From: Cladocopium goreaui
Lineage: Eukaryota > Sar > Dinophyceae > Suessiales > Symbiodiniaceae
DNA length: 64,000 nt
NCBI GenBank assembly: GCA_947184155.2
Contig: CAMXCT020001090.1
Span: 129,501 to 193,500 of the forward strand
Direction of reading: 5' to 3'
The notes beneath the pieces are model-generated. The model had not been told where the DNA came from. It did not search any database and saw nothing but the letters and a program-made list of their open reading frames with translations. The position numbers were made by a program, and so were the translations under genes. Of the stretch, positions 10,725 through 22,140 are shown piece after piece (position 1 is the stretch's first letter; every line of letters begins with the position of its first letter).

Positions 10725-13037
10725 ATTTATATCTTTGAAATTCTTTGAACGTGTTACTTGTGGAGTACTTGTGGTGTAATTGTTTCTCAGTTTGACGTTC
10801 ATTGTTTTTCTGTGGTGTTTTGCTTGCAACATGGTTGTTGCATTTGTTGTACTACATGTGCCTCTGGCCTGTTCAATCTATCCATGGAATAAAATAATTT
10901 GATAGAAAAAATCGTTTCTCCGGTTTTGTTCTTACTCTACTTGTGATACTATCTCAACAATATCTTTGTGTGTTAGAGTTTTTTTTAATGAGACTAAGGC
11001 TGCCTTATTTTTTTGAAATAAACTCTCCAGAAACCAACTAAGGCTGCCACTTGTTTTGCCGCCTCTCCAGGTTAGTGACAAGCCTCAGGATGACGATGGT
11101 GCTGGGTTTTTGGAGCTGGGAAAATTTATATACAGCAAAACAGCCCACCCAAAAAATAGGAAGAAAACAATATCAGATCTATTTTGGGCCATGACCAACT
11201 GTAGCAAGTAAGGAATCATCCTTGAAAAGAAACAGTTTCTTTTTCAATTATTGTTTTCTGACTGCCAACGTCCATTTGATGTTGAGAACAAAATTCAAGT
11301 ATGTTTTAATTTGGTTTGTTTGGTTAAGATTATTTAGTTACTCATATAATTCCTATGTATTACTTGTGTCATTGGTTTTGTGTTTTTGTAGAAGAATGAT
11401 ATATGTTTTAATGCAATTCTTTTGCACTCCTTATGCATTTCTTTTGCACTTCTTTTGCACTTTACTTGTGAACGGGTTGAGTCTTACTTTTGGACTCCTT
11501 CAAATACCTGTGGTACATGAGATTAAGCAAGCCTGATATACATGTGAAATATTATTCAAATATGTTATATACTTAGGATACCTGAGCTGAGCCAAGGTTC
11601 ATATCTTTATGCAATTTTTTGATATATCTACAGTATGATACATGAGAATAATTGAGTCTCACACATATGTGTAATGATTTGATTGTGCATTTCCCTTTCA
11701 GTAAAACCTTCTGGTTTTCAAAATTTTCTGATAAAATTTGATGAGCCATTCATAAAATTACAGATTTTTTATATGCATTTCTTCTACATTTCTTATGCAT
11801 TTCTTATGCACTTCTTATTCATTTCTTATGCACTTCTTTATGCACTTTTTATGCACTCTTTATGCACTTTTTAGAAGTGCATAAGAAATGCATGTACTTT
11901 AAATCAAAGTACATGTACTTCTTATGCACTTTTAAAAAGTGCATAAAAAGTGCATACAAAGTGCATAAGAAGTGCATAAGAAATGCATAAGAAATGCATA
12001 AGAAATGCATTAAAAAAATCATTAGAAAAAATCTCAAAAATATTGTTTCTACAAATACACAAAACCAATGACACAAGTAATACATAGGAATTATATGAGT
12101 AACGAAATAATCTTAACTAGCCAAACCAAATTAAAACATAATTGAATTTTGTGTTCAACATGAAATGGACTTTGGCAGCCAGAAAACAATAATTGAAAAA
12201 GAAACTGTATTTTTTTTTCAAGGATGATTCCTTACTTGCTACAGTTGGTCATGGCCCAAAATAGATCTGATATTGTTTTCTTCCTATTTTTTGGGTGGGC
12301 TGTTTTGCTGTATATAAATTTTCCCAGCTCCAAAAACCCAGCACCATCGTCATCCTGAGGCTTGTCACTAACCTGGAGAGACGGCAAAACAAGTGGCAGC
12401 CTTAGTTGGTTTCTGGAGAGTTTACTTCAAAAAATAAGGCAGCCTTAGTCTCATTAAAAAAAACTCTAACACACAAAGATATTGTTAAGATAGTATCACA
12501 AGTAGAGTAAAAACAAAACCGGAGAACGATTTGTTCTATCAATTTATTTTTTCCATGGATAGATTGAACAGGCCAGAGGTAAAACCTCATCTGTTTGGCA
12601 GTTAATCTATATCCAACAGTGGCTACATCAACATGAAATTATCAAGTGGGGCACATGTAGTACAACAAATGCAACAGCCATGTTGCAAGCAAAACACCAC
12701 TAGAAAAACAATGCTCGCCAAACTGAGAAACAATTACACCACAAGTAACACTTTTAAAGGTATAGATGCATATAATTGTTTGAACAACTTCAGTTTTTCA
12801 TTTTCTTGTGGTTTGTACTATATGATATTTTCACAATGGGAAGTTGTTGTTCAGCGCTGAGCTAAGCAGATATAAGTCAGCAACATGTGAATTTTCATCG
12901 AAATATAATATGTGAAACATAGCTACTTAGGAACTTAGCCATATTCAACGATTTTCTTTCAAAATCGTTGTTGCTGTGTTGGTTCTCCCAAAAAAATCGT
13001 CTGATTGACTTGAAAAATATTAAGGTACATTTTATAT

Positions 13038-13125
13038 GGATATGTCTCAAAATGAGGTGTCCGTTTTTGGTTCCAAAATGGTTACTTTAAGGGAAAAAAC
13101 GGACACCTCATTTTGAGACATCCCC
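13038..13125. mobile_element. MITE-like hairpin, copy 2
   Basis: A perfect 26-bp inverted repeat (13,043-13,068 with 13,095-13,120; word GTCTCAAAATGAGGTGTCCG) around a 26-nt loop. Its ends resemble copy 1 (GTCTCAAAAT...AG.GTG.CC). It lies in the right arm of the palindrome without a left-arm partner. Could be transcribed as a stable hairpin. Confidence 0.7.
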
Positions 13126-14218
13126 ATATGTAGAAATTACTTGTGAGGTCAAAACTAAACAGTTACATTCACATGTGGAAATTACTTGTGAGGTTAAAAT
13201 TAAACCATAACACCTACATGTGAAAATCACTTGTGATGTTAAAACCCAAGAATAACACCTACATGTGAATTTTACTTGTGATATTGAAACCCCACAATAA
13301 CACTTACAGTTGAAAATTACTTGTGAGGTTCAAACTAAACAATGACACTTCCATGTGGAAATAAATTGTGAGGTTAAAAGCAAACAATGACGCTTACATG
13401 TGAAAATTACTTGTGAGGTGGAAGCCAAACAATGACTAGAAGTTATCAAATGCATTGTACATGTGATGACTTGCCTTCACCTCTATCTTATCTTAGTAAT
13501 CATCTCGGGCTGTGGAAACAAACGTGACTTAATTCGATTTCGTCTCACAAGTATCCTACAGTCCCGAATAGTTTTGGAATCTAAATAATGCCTTTTAGAA
13601 TTTAATACTTACCTTTGCATTAGCTTCGAATCTTACAATTCGTTTTGAAATGACAACCGAAGGTCCCACAATCTTTTTAGATGTCAAGCTAAAACTCAAA
13701 GTTTTAAACATATATTCTTCATTCCCACAAGTATACTATAAGTCTCGCAAGTACATGAAAAAACATCACTGGTATCCTCAAATGTCACAATTAGTGTATG
13801 AACATTCTCGTAAAGTCTCATAAATAAAAGTTTAGCTCCTAGCTATCGATTTGTTTTACCAATTTTGTTTCAAAAAACAAGCACACCAAAAATTTACTTG
13901 GCTAGTAAAATTTATTTACTTGGCTAGTAAATTTATTTACTTGGCTACTAAATTTTACTATGGCTAGTAAATTGCAAAATTTACTTTACTAGGTCCTAGT
14001 AAATTTTACTACTAAATTTGAAAATTTAAGTAAATTAACGGGCTACTAAAATCACTAGATTTCGAGACTCAGGGTTCAACCTTTTGGAATCTGGTTTGGA
14101 CTCCGTTTGACAACATTGGATGCTCTACATCGCTTGCGAGAAGTCTAATTTATAGGCTGGTTTGCATGTTACAGGACTCAGTTCCTGACGGACCTTTTCA
14201 AAGATCCTTTCTTGTCTA

Positions 14219-14460
14219 GTGTGTGCGTGGGTGGGTGGGTGGGTGGGTGGGTGGGTGCGTGCGTGCGTGCGTGCGTGCGTGCGTGTGTGCGTGCGTAAAG
14301 ATGGTGTGGGAAAGATGGTGTGTGGGAAAGATGGTGTGTGAAAAAGTTTTGTGTGAAAGATGGCGTGTGACAAAGAGGGGGCGGCGGAGGAGGCGGGACA
14401 GAGGCGGGACGGCGGAGGCGGGACGGAGGCGGCACGGAGGCGGGACGGAGGCGGCGAGTA
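14219..14460. repeat. Compound microsatellite (GTGG, GTGC, GATGGTGT, GGCGGGAC)
   Basis: Four simple arrays in a row: (GTGG)n, (GTGC)n, a ~16-bp AAGATGGTGTGTGGGA repeat, and a GC-rich GGAGGCGGGAC repeat. ORFs on both strands here are His/Thr/Pro/Arg low complexity and not genes. Confidence 0.95.
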
Positions 14461-15419
14461 CAAAATCACAAACAAGAACCCCACACAAAGACGTGGGACA
14501 AAACATGCTTGTCATCGCTCTTGAAATTAAATCAGTCTGATCTTCTAAACACGTCCATATAGTCTCAAGATGGTGATGAATGTGGCGCCGATTTCTGGAC
14601 AGAAACCTAGGAACTTGCTATGCCACTTTGTTGCATCTGTCTCCTCAGTCTCCTCTTTGCTTCCCAGCAACTGGCCTGGAGCCACTTCTTCGTAGCAGCT
14701 GGCTTGCCACGGGGCAGCACGAAAACAAGGTGGTGGTCATTCCTTTTCCAGGAAGGTGGAGCCTCCAAGACCTGTGCCGAGCGGCTTGGCAAACAGCACT
14801 GGCTGCATTATGTCCCCGTCCCCGTCCTTGAGAAGTTGGGCAATTGCCAGGTGCTTTGGCCACACCGTCAACGTCAATGCGTGGCTCGCAGCGAATTTGC
14901 ACATGGCTGGAAGTAGCGGTTGCTCCTGAACTGACCGCAGGCAGTTACCAGATATATACTTGGGTAACCAGAGAGTTGAGTCTCATGACATGTCGAAGTA
15001 CTGATAGCAACAACCAGGCAGCTTGCCTTGGAGACAATAGTTATAATTTTATAAACTCCTTTGTGCATGACACTACGTGAGTGAGTCCCAAACCCTCTAA
15101 CCTGGTCTTCCAGGTACTCCAGGTCAATCAGCGTTGATCGAAGTGTGTCCACTGCTTCTTGCTGGACCTGGTCCATCGAAACGATCGCTCTGAAAAGGCT
15201 TGAATGCGACACCCCATGCACTGCTGCTTCTCGTCTTCAGTTTATTGTTCAATGAACCATGTGTGAAAGCACAGGCCCTCTTGCGACGAGAAAAAGCAAA
15301 CGCAGATCGCAATCAGCGAGGAGGTGGATAAGTAACTTTGGCTTGTGCGAGGTGGACTTCTGGGAAGCTCTAATACATTAATACAAGAATTATAAGATAA
15401 AAACTATGATAATACATGT
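14461..15419. other. No confident gene; possible minus-strand exon
   Basis: Several overlapping ORFs, none decisive. The most exon-like is on the minus strand at about 15,075-15,215, with LFRAIVSMDQVQQEAVDTL followed by IDLEYLEDQVRGFG, which looks like an amphipathic helix. The plus strand at 14,580-14,916 is open in two frames but has no recognisable domain. Confidence 0.3.
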
Positions 15420-15680
15420 ATGAAAATCTGCCGACCCCAGCCAACGGCAGGGGGAGCGCGTCAGAGAAGAGATTACAAGCAGCAAGTGTCGAGGAACTTC
15501 GCTTGTTTCTTGTCCGTTCTCACTGCCATGCTGTTTCAGGCTGGGGAAGCCTGCATTTTGGAAGCTTGGCGCCGCAGGCGGAAGGCCGGTGTTGACTCAA
15601 GGTTTTGGAGGCTTGAAGGCTGCAATTTGGAGCTGGTTTCTTCCAGGATTCTTCCGTTCAGAAAGCAACGTTAGGCAGAG
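15420..15680. repeat. Dispersed repeat, copy A (related to 33,720-34,530)
   Basis: Starts with AATCTGCCGACCCCAGCCAA and GGCAGGGGGAGCGCGTC and ends with CAGAAAGCAACGTTAGGCA. Diverged versions of the same pieces stand at 33,745-33,785 and, many times over, at 33,890-34,530. The short plus-strand ORF in both copies begins with a similar CRPQPTAGGAR / RRPQATAGGAR peptide, so the family may once have been coding. Confidence 0.7.
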
Positions 15681-15722
15681 ACAGCCGCAGGCCGAAGGCC
15701 TCGTCCGTCTTTAGTTGTCACT

Positions 15723-15885
15723 CAGTTCCAATGAGACATCAGGATGTCCTTGCTCACCTTCTGTCTGTTCCAATGAGACATCCGGATATGTCCTTGCTCA
15801 CCGTCGGTCAGCTCCGATGAGACATCAGGATATGTCCTTGCTCACATTCGGTCAGTTCCAACGAGCCATCAGGATCTGTCCAGGG
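15723..15885. repeat. ~44-bp tandem repeat, 4 copies
   Basis: CAGTTCCAATGAGACATCAG followed by a TGTCCTTGCTCAC segment, repeated at about 15,723, 15,766, 15,809 and 15,855 with few changes. Noncoding. Confidence 0.9.
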
Positions 15886-16850
15886 GTCGGCGGCAGGGGG
15901 CGGCAGCCCTTTATCCGGCCAGGGGCCCCCTGGCCGTGGCATTGCCGTACGGCAGTTCTCTCCTCTCCGTAGGAGAGAGGGGCTGCACCCCCTGCCGCCG
16001 TAGACCCCCCCCGTTTAAAAAGTCCCGCGTTTTACTGTGCTTTTTGCTGTTCCAATTTTTTTCCCATCTTTCGGCTCTTGTGGCTCCAGATGGGTCAACA
16101 TGGGCCAACATAGGCCTCAAGATGGGCCAACATAGCCTCAAGATGGGGCAACATAGCCCCCAAGATGGGCCAACATAGCCCCAAGATGGGCCAACATAGC
16201 TCCAAGATGGGCCAACATAGCCCCAAGATGGGCCAACATAGCCCCAAGATGGGCCCACATTGCCCTCAAGATAGGCCAACATAGCCCCACGATGGGCCAA
16301 CATAGCCCCAAGATAGGCTGCCGACCATCAAAATATCCTGCGTGTTACAGTGTTTTTTGGTGTTCTCATTTTTCGGATCTTTTGGCTCAACATAGGTCAA
16401 CATGAGGCCAACATAGGCCAACATAGGCCAACATAGGCCAACATTAGCCACAAGATGGGCCAGCATAGTTGGGCCCCTGGCCGGCTGTCGCGCGTAAGCG
16501 CTTAAATCCGGCCAGGGGCCCGATGGTTCTCTCCTCTCTGTAGGAGCTGCTTCCCCCCCTGCCGCCGGCCCTACAAATATACCGCAATTTACAGTGTTTT
16601 GTGGCTTCCCCATTTTTTCGATCTTGTGGATCAAGATGGGTCAACATGGCCCAACATAAGCCCCAAAAGGCGCGGAAGCTGGCTCAACATAGCCCCCAGA
16701 TGGCCCAACATGGGCCGCAAGCTGGGCCCACATAGCCCCAAGATGGGCCTACATAGTGGGCCTACATAGCGCGAAGACGGGCCAACATAGCCCCTAAGCT
16801 GGCCCAACCTCGCCCCAAGATGCGCCTACTACATACTACAGACCTTGCGG
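15885..16850. repeat. GC-cluster plus GCCAACATAGCCCCA repeat, remote copy
   Basis: Same architecture as the array at 46.8-50.6 kb: GC-rich hairpins (CGGCCAGGGGCCCCCTGGCCG is a near-perfect palindrome; CTCTCCTCTCCGTAGGAGAGA another), a bridge with CGCGTTTTACTGTG, then ~21-bp repeats of AAGATGGGCCAACATAGCCC, a second bridge, and a second GC cluster at 16,468-16,570. Minus-strand frames give WPILGLC / GPSWGYV repeat peptides that are artefacts. Confidence 0.9.
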
Positions 16851-16857
16851 ATGGTCC

Positions 16858-16863
16858 ACAACC

Positions 16864-16906
<43 letters not shown>

Positions 16907-17172
16907 CGACAACGACAACGACAACAACAACAACAACAAAAAAACAAACAACAACAAAAAACAACAACAACAACAACTACTACTACTACTACAACTACGA
17001 CTACGACTACGACTACGACTACAACTACTACAACAACAACTACTACTACTACTACTACTACTACTACAACTACGACTACGACTACGACTACGACTACGAC
17101 TACAACTACAACTACAACTACAACAACAACAACAACAACAACAACAACTACTACTACTACTACTACTACCGC
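16858..17172. repeat. Trinucleotide array (CAA, CTA, CTACGA)
   Basis: About 310 bp of (CAA)n grading into (CTA)n and (CTACGA)n and back. Because the unit is three bases, four or more frames on both strands stay open and give poly-Q, poly-T, poly-V or poly-S ORFs over 130 residues long. It separates two parts of the GC-cluster repeat region from the 2.24-kb duplication. Confidence 0.98.
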
Positions 17173-17421
17173 CGACCCTACAAACACTTTCCCATTTTTT
17201 CTTGGCTTTCCCATTTTTTCGATCTTCCCTCAATTCTTCTTTATAATCGCCTAGGCGTCCAAGACTGAGTTTAGCTTGGTCTTTCACCCAACGACTGAGT
17301 TGAACCCACCACATGTGATTTTTTGCCAGCTGGCTGGTTTGCTCAAAAGTAGCTAGTGAATTTGCATGAATTTGCAGTTTACCCCAATGATCCACTGATG
17401 GAGGAACTCAATTTTTGGACC

Positions 17422-19656
17422 GGGGTTGGAATTTAGGGGGGTAGGGTGGGCCGCCCGTTTATAGCTACAAACCATCGGTTCCAATACCTGGAGTCTACAA
17501 AATGATTTTGGTATGTAGGTGGTTGAGTTTCTACGTTTCTAGGGGTCGTACCGATTCTACAAAAAAATGGACGCCGGGCACAGAATGAACTTCAATTCTT
17601 GGGTCTTTCGGACCGAGTTGAAAATCATCTTGTAGAGGAAAAACACATGTTAAGAATTCAGGGATCCCCCCATAATCTTTTTGTAGTAGACTCTGGGCCA
17701 CATAATGTTCGGCGTGGCGCCTGAAAGATCTGAATGGCCGCTCACTCGTGCAGAGTGTTTACCAAAATCTTGGACCAACCATCTCTATAAAATATGACCA
17801 TTCAATCCGGCTTGACATATAGGGGGAACCCTTGTGCTCCCCCATTTTATTGTTACAGAACGCAGCCCTTAGCCTGGATTGCTACAAGACGAAAACCAGG
17901 GTCAAAAAGTGACGACTACAAATTGAAAAACAAGGTCTGGGTGCACCAACATGTTTGCTGCAAAATGATATGCCCAACGGCAAAACTCAACCCAAAAAAC
18001 CAAACAGGATAACATGTATTTTTTGAAGGTCATTTTGTAGCTGCTCATTTTTTTCCATCCATGGCCGCTCCTGTAATCCCATCCATTTTTCAAGTTGTAC
18101 ATGCGTCATGCTTCAGTGAATCTTAGTTGTTGTCTAGCTATTCTCCTTTAGATTTGATGGCAGTCTGAGTGGAAAACCCGGAAACACTTTTCACACTTAG
18201 AGATATACCGACCAACAACAAATACAGTCTATAAAGACCAAAGGTTCGTCCAAAAACAAAATATAAGAAATACAGTTTAAACATCCAAACATGTGTTTTT
18301 TAAACAAGTACTTTTTTGAATTGAACTCAGCCGAGTACAACTAAATTCAACCTTGGGATTTCCATGGATTTCCAAAAATCAACCTTTCAAGAGATTGCCA
18401 GAGCAACTGCACAGCTTAAATTTCAATTGGTTGATTTAGAAACCAAATCTGTCCCACTTCAAAAACTCTCCATAAAAGTTTCTTGTCAAACTTTGTTTGT
18501 GCTCTTCTGGAGGGGGACGTAGTGGGCTCTACGAAATGCTTGTGCACGACTGTGTTACTACAAAATGCAACGCGCGTGACAAAGTTTATCCGGGAAACTA
18601 GGATGAGATCTGCTCTAGAAAGAGGCTGCTTCAAAGGGGGTTCGAAGAATCACCTCTGCAAAGAGCCAATCACACATTGAATCTGTGCTTTGCGGTTGAA
18701 AGTAATTCGACTAGTATTGGACAAAAGAGTAGGAACCTAGTAGAAGTGCGTAAGCTTGAACTGCAATCAGCTATGGGGCAACAAAAAGGATCTAAAGTGT
18801 ACAGCTTAAAATTCAACTGTTTGATTTAGAAACCAGATATGTCTCACATTTTGTCCTCTTCAAAGGCTCTGCATAAAAAGCGTATGTTCCAACCTCTTTT
18901 GGACTCTTCTGCCCAAAATGTTATCCCAAAAAGAGCAGCTACAAAATGGTTTCACAGCCCAACAATGTAACTTCAAACACGCCCTCCCAAAAACTACATG
19001 GCTACAAAATGACTTGCCCTGACTGCACAGGGCGAGCTGAAAATCGACTAACATTTTGCCTACATTAAGGTCCCAAAGCCATCCAAAGCCTACCATTCTG
19101 TAGCGGAAGTTTCCACCCGGATACAATTTCACACATCCTACAAAACTCTGGGGCCCATCAATCCTACAAATAGCATACTCCACCTATCCTACAAAACCCC
19201 CATGGAAATTTATCAAGGGGACAAACAGCCAAAATTGCATCCAAAATGGAATCACTACGAAACACATAGGTGTGGGTTCCTAATTTTTCCACTGCAAATC
19301 AGGACACCAATTCTACCAATGTAGGGGCTCTAGGATCATTGGATTCTACAAATTAAAGCCTGTTTTCAAGTCTTGAGGTATCATACCTCACCCCTGTTTC
19401 GTAGAGCAAATTGGAACCCTGATAATTGTGGCATCTCTATTTCATATGCTTAGGATGTTGGTAGACGTGCTGAACAGTTTCAGGTAGACTCCCAGACAAC
19501 CGTGAGCTAACCGTGAGCCACAACCCAAAAACCAAGTGTACCTAAAGAAAGACCAAGTATACCCGTGAGACAACCGTGAGACAACCGTGAGATAACCGTG
19601 AGATAACCGTGAGCCAATACCTTCTGTTTCAGTGCATGCTAAATCCCTGCTGGATT
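17422..19656. repeat. 2.24-kb tandem duplication, unit 1
   Basis: Starts GGGGTTGGAATTTAGG and is repeated almost base for base from 19,657. Within it CTACAAA, TTTGTAG and close variants (CTACGAA, CTATAAA, CTACCAA) occur about twenty times on both strands at irregular spacing. The last 200 bp hold (ACCGTGAGACA)n-type repeats. Short ORFs are conserved between the two units only because the DNA is, and they show no domain. Confidence 0.95.
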
Positions 19657-21860
19657 GGGGTTGGAATTTAGGGGGGTAGGGTGGGCCGCCCGTTTATAGC
19701 TACAAACCATCGGTTCCAATACCTGGAGTCTACAAAATGATTTTGGTATGTAGGTGGTTGAGTTTCTACGTTTCTAGGGGTCGTACCGATTCTACAAAAA
19801 AAATGGACGCCGGGCACAGAATGAACTTCAATTCTTGGGTCTTTCGGACCGAGTTGAAAATCATCTTGTAGAGGAAAAACACATGTTAAGAATTCAGGGA
19901 TCCCCCCACAATCTTTTTGTAGTAGACTCTGGGCCACATAATGTTCGGCGTGGCGCCTGAAAGATCTGAATGGCCGCTCACTCGTGCAGAGTGTTTACCA
20001 AAATCTTGGACCAACCATCTCTATAAAATATGACCATTCAATCCGGCTTGACATATAGGGGGAACCCTTGTGCTCCCCCATTTTATTGTTACAGAACGCA
20101 GCCCTTAGCCTGGATTGCTACAAGACGAAAACCAGGGTCAAAAAGTGACGACTACAAATTGAAAAACAAGGTCTGGGTGCACCAACATGTTTGCTACAAA
20201 ATGATATGCTCAACGGCAAAACTCAACCCAAAAAACCAAACAGGATAACATGTATTTTTTGAAGGTCATTTTGTAGCTGCTCATTTGTTTCCATCCATGG
20301 CCGCTCCTGTAATCCCATCCATTTTTCAAGTTGTACATGCGTCATGCTTCAGTGAATCTTAGTTGTTGTCTAGCTATTCTCCTTTAGATTTGATGGCAGT
20401 CTGAGTGGAAAACCCGGAAACACTTTTCACACTTAGAGATATACCGACCAACAACAAATACAGTCTATAAAGACCAAAGGTTCGTCCAAAAACAAAATAT
20501 AAGAAATACAGGTTAAACATCCAAACATGTGTTTTTTAAACAAGTACTTTTTTGAATTGAACTCAGCCGAGTACAACTAAATTCAACCTTGGGATTTCCA
20601 TGGATTTCCAAAAATCAACCTTTCAAGAGATTGCCAGAGCAACTGCACAGCTTAAATTTCAATTGGTTGATTTAGAAACCAAATCTGTCCCACTTCAAAA
20701 ACTCTCCATAAAAGTTTCTTGTCAAACTTTGTTTGTGCTCTTCTGGAGGGAGACGCAGTGGGCTCTACGAAATGCTTGTGCACGACTGTGTTACTACAAA
20801 ATGCAACGCGCGTGACAAAGTTTATCCGGGAAACTAGGATGAGATCTGCTCTAGAAAGAGGCTGCTTCAAAGGGGGTTCGAAGAATCACCTCTGCAAAGA
20901 GCCAATCACACATTGAATCTGTGCTTTGCGGTTGAAAGTATATAATTCGACTAGTATTGGACAAAAGAGTAGGAACCTAGTAGAAGTGCGTAAGCTTGAA
21001 CTGCAATCAGCTATGGGGCAACAAAAAGGATCTAAAGTGTACAGCTTAAAATTCAACTGTTTGATTTAGAAACCAGATATGTCTCACATTTTGTCCTCTT
21101 CAAAGGCTCTGCATAAAAAGCGTATGTTCCAACCTCTTTTGGACTCTTCTGCCCAAAATGTTATCCCAAAAAGAGCAGCTACAAAATGGTTTCACAGCCC
21201 AACAATGTAACTTCAAACGCGCCCTCCCAAAAACTACATAGCTACAAAATGACTTGCCCTGACTGCACAGGGCGAGCTGAAAATCGACTAACATTTTGCC
21301 TACATTAAGGTCCCAAAGCCATCCAAAGCCTACCATTCTGTAGCGGAAGTTTCCACCCGGATACAATTTCACACATCCTACAAAACTCTGGGGCCCATCA
21401 ATCCTACAAATAGCATACTCCACCTATCCTACAAAACCCCCATGGAAATTTATCAAGGGGACAAACAGCCAAAATTGCATCCAAAATGGAATCACTACGA
21501 AACACATAGGTGTGGGTTCCTAATTTTTCCACTGCAAATCAGGACACCAATTCTACCAATGTAGGGGCTCTAGGATCATTGGATTCTACAAATTAAAGCC
21601 TGTTTTCAAGTCTTGAGGTATCATACCTCACCCCTGTTTCGTAGAGCAAATTGGAACCCTGATAATTGTGGCATCTCTATTTCATATGCTTAGGATGTTG
21701 GTAGACGTGCTGAACAGTTTCAGGTAGACTCCCAGACAACCGTGAGCTAACCGTGAGCCACAACCCAAAAACCAAGTGTGCCTAAAGAAAGACCAAGTAT
21801 ACCCGTGAGACAACCGTGAGACATCCGTGAGACAACCGTGAGATAACCGCTCAATGGCTT
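19657..21860. repeat. 2.24-kb tandem duplication, unit 2
   Basis: Offset 2235-2240 bp from unit 1. I noticed only about a dozen differences by eye: single bases, an extra A at about 19,800 and a TATA insertion at about 20,940. The duplication is therefore recent. The CCGTGAG repeats at the right end vary in copy number between units. Confidence 0.95.
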
Positions 21861-21861
21861 T

Positions 21862-22010
21862 CAGTATGCTAAATCCCTTTTTTGGAAGAAACCCGTGCGC
21901 GCTGCTGTCAGTAGAACATGTAAGAAAACATAAGCGTTTGACCACTACCAAGCGTGATCAAGCGTGATCAGGCGTGATCAGGCGTGATCAGCCGTGAACG
22001 TGAACGACTG
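21862..22010. repeat. GCGTGATCAG short tandem repeat and flank
   Basis: Around 21,950-22,005 the word GCGTGATCAG is repeated about four times, merging into CCGTGAACGTGAACG. No gene. Confidence 0.8.
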
Positions 22011-22096
22011 AGGTAAACTTCGTCTTTCACAAACGTCCTGGCTAAACTTCGTCTTTAGACTTCTAGGGAATCTATTTGTGATCCTTTACCCTCAAG

Positions 22097-22140
22097 TGGG
22101 CCCCTGGCCGGCCGCCTGTTGGGCGTAAGCCCTTAAATAT
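22097..22140. repeat. Truncated GC cluster ending at CTTAAAT
   Basis: GGGCCCCTGGCCGGC, a diverged middle and GGGCGTAAGCCCTTAAAT match the left half of the GC clusters of the 46.8-50.6 kb array. The match stops exactly after CTTAAAT, the same point at which the last cluster of that array stops (50,583). Confidence 0.8.

Larger units (their letters stand above)
9578..14074. repeat. Giant imperfect palindrome, ~2.2-kb arms
   Basis: CCCTGAGTCTCGAAATCTAG at 9578 returns as its reverse complement ending at 14,074. Matching arm segments include about 9950-10,370 with 13,120-13,520, 10,480-10,920 with 12,520-12,930, and 11,030-11,220 with 12,220-12,420. The centre is near 11,904 within CATGTACTTTAAATCAAAGTACATG-like sequence, surrounded by repeats of GCATAAGAAATGCA / TGCACTTCTTATGC. 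The arms differ by indels (for example 9690-9930 has no partner). Words CACAAGTAA and ACTTGGCTAGTAAA recur throughout. No convincing ORF. It is a foldback element or an inverted duplication. Confidence 0.9.

Noticed and set aside
16820..17395. Overlapping 130-190-residue ORFs with poly-Q, poly-T, poly-V and poly-S
   Set aside because: They arise from a trinucleotide array open in most frames on both strands; no non-repeat domain is attached.
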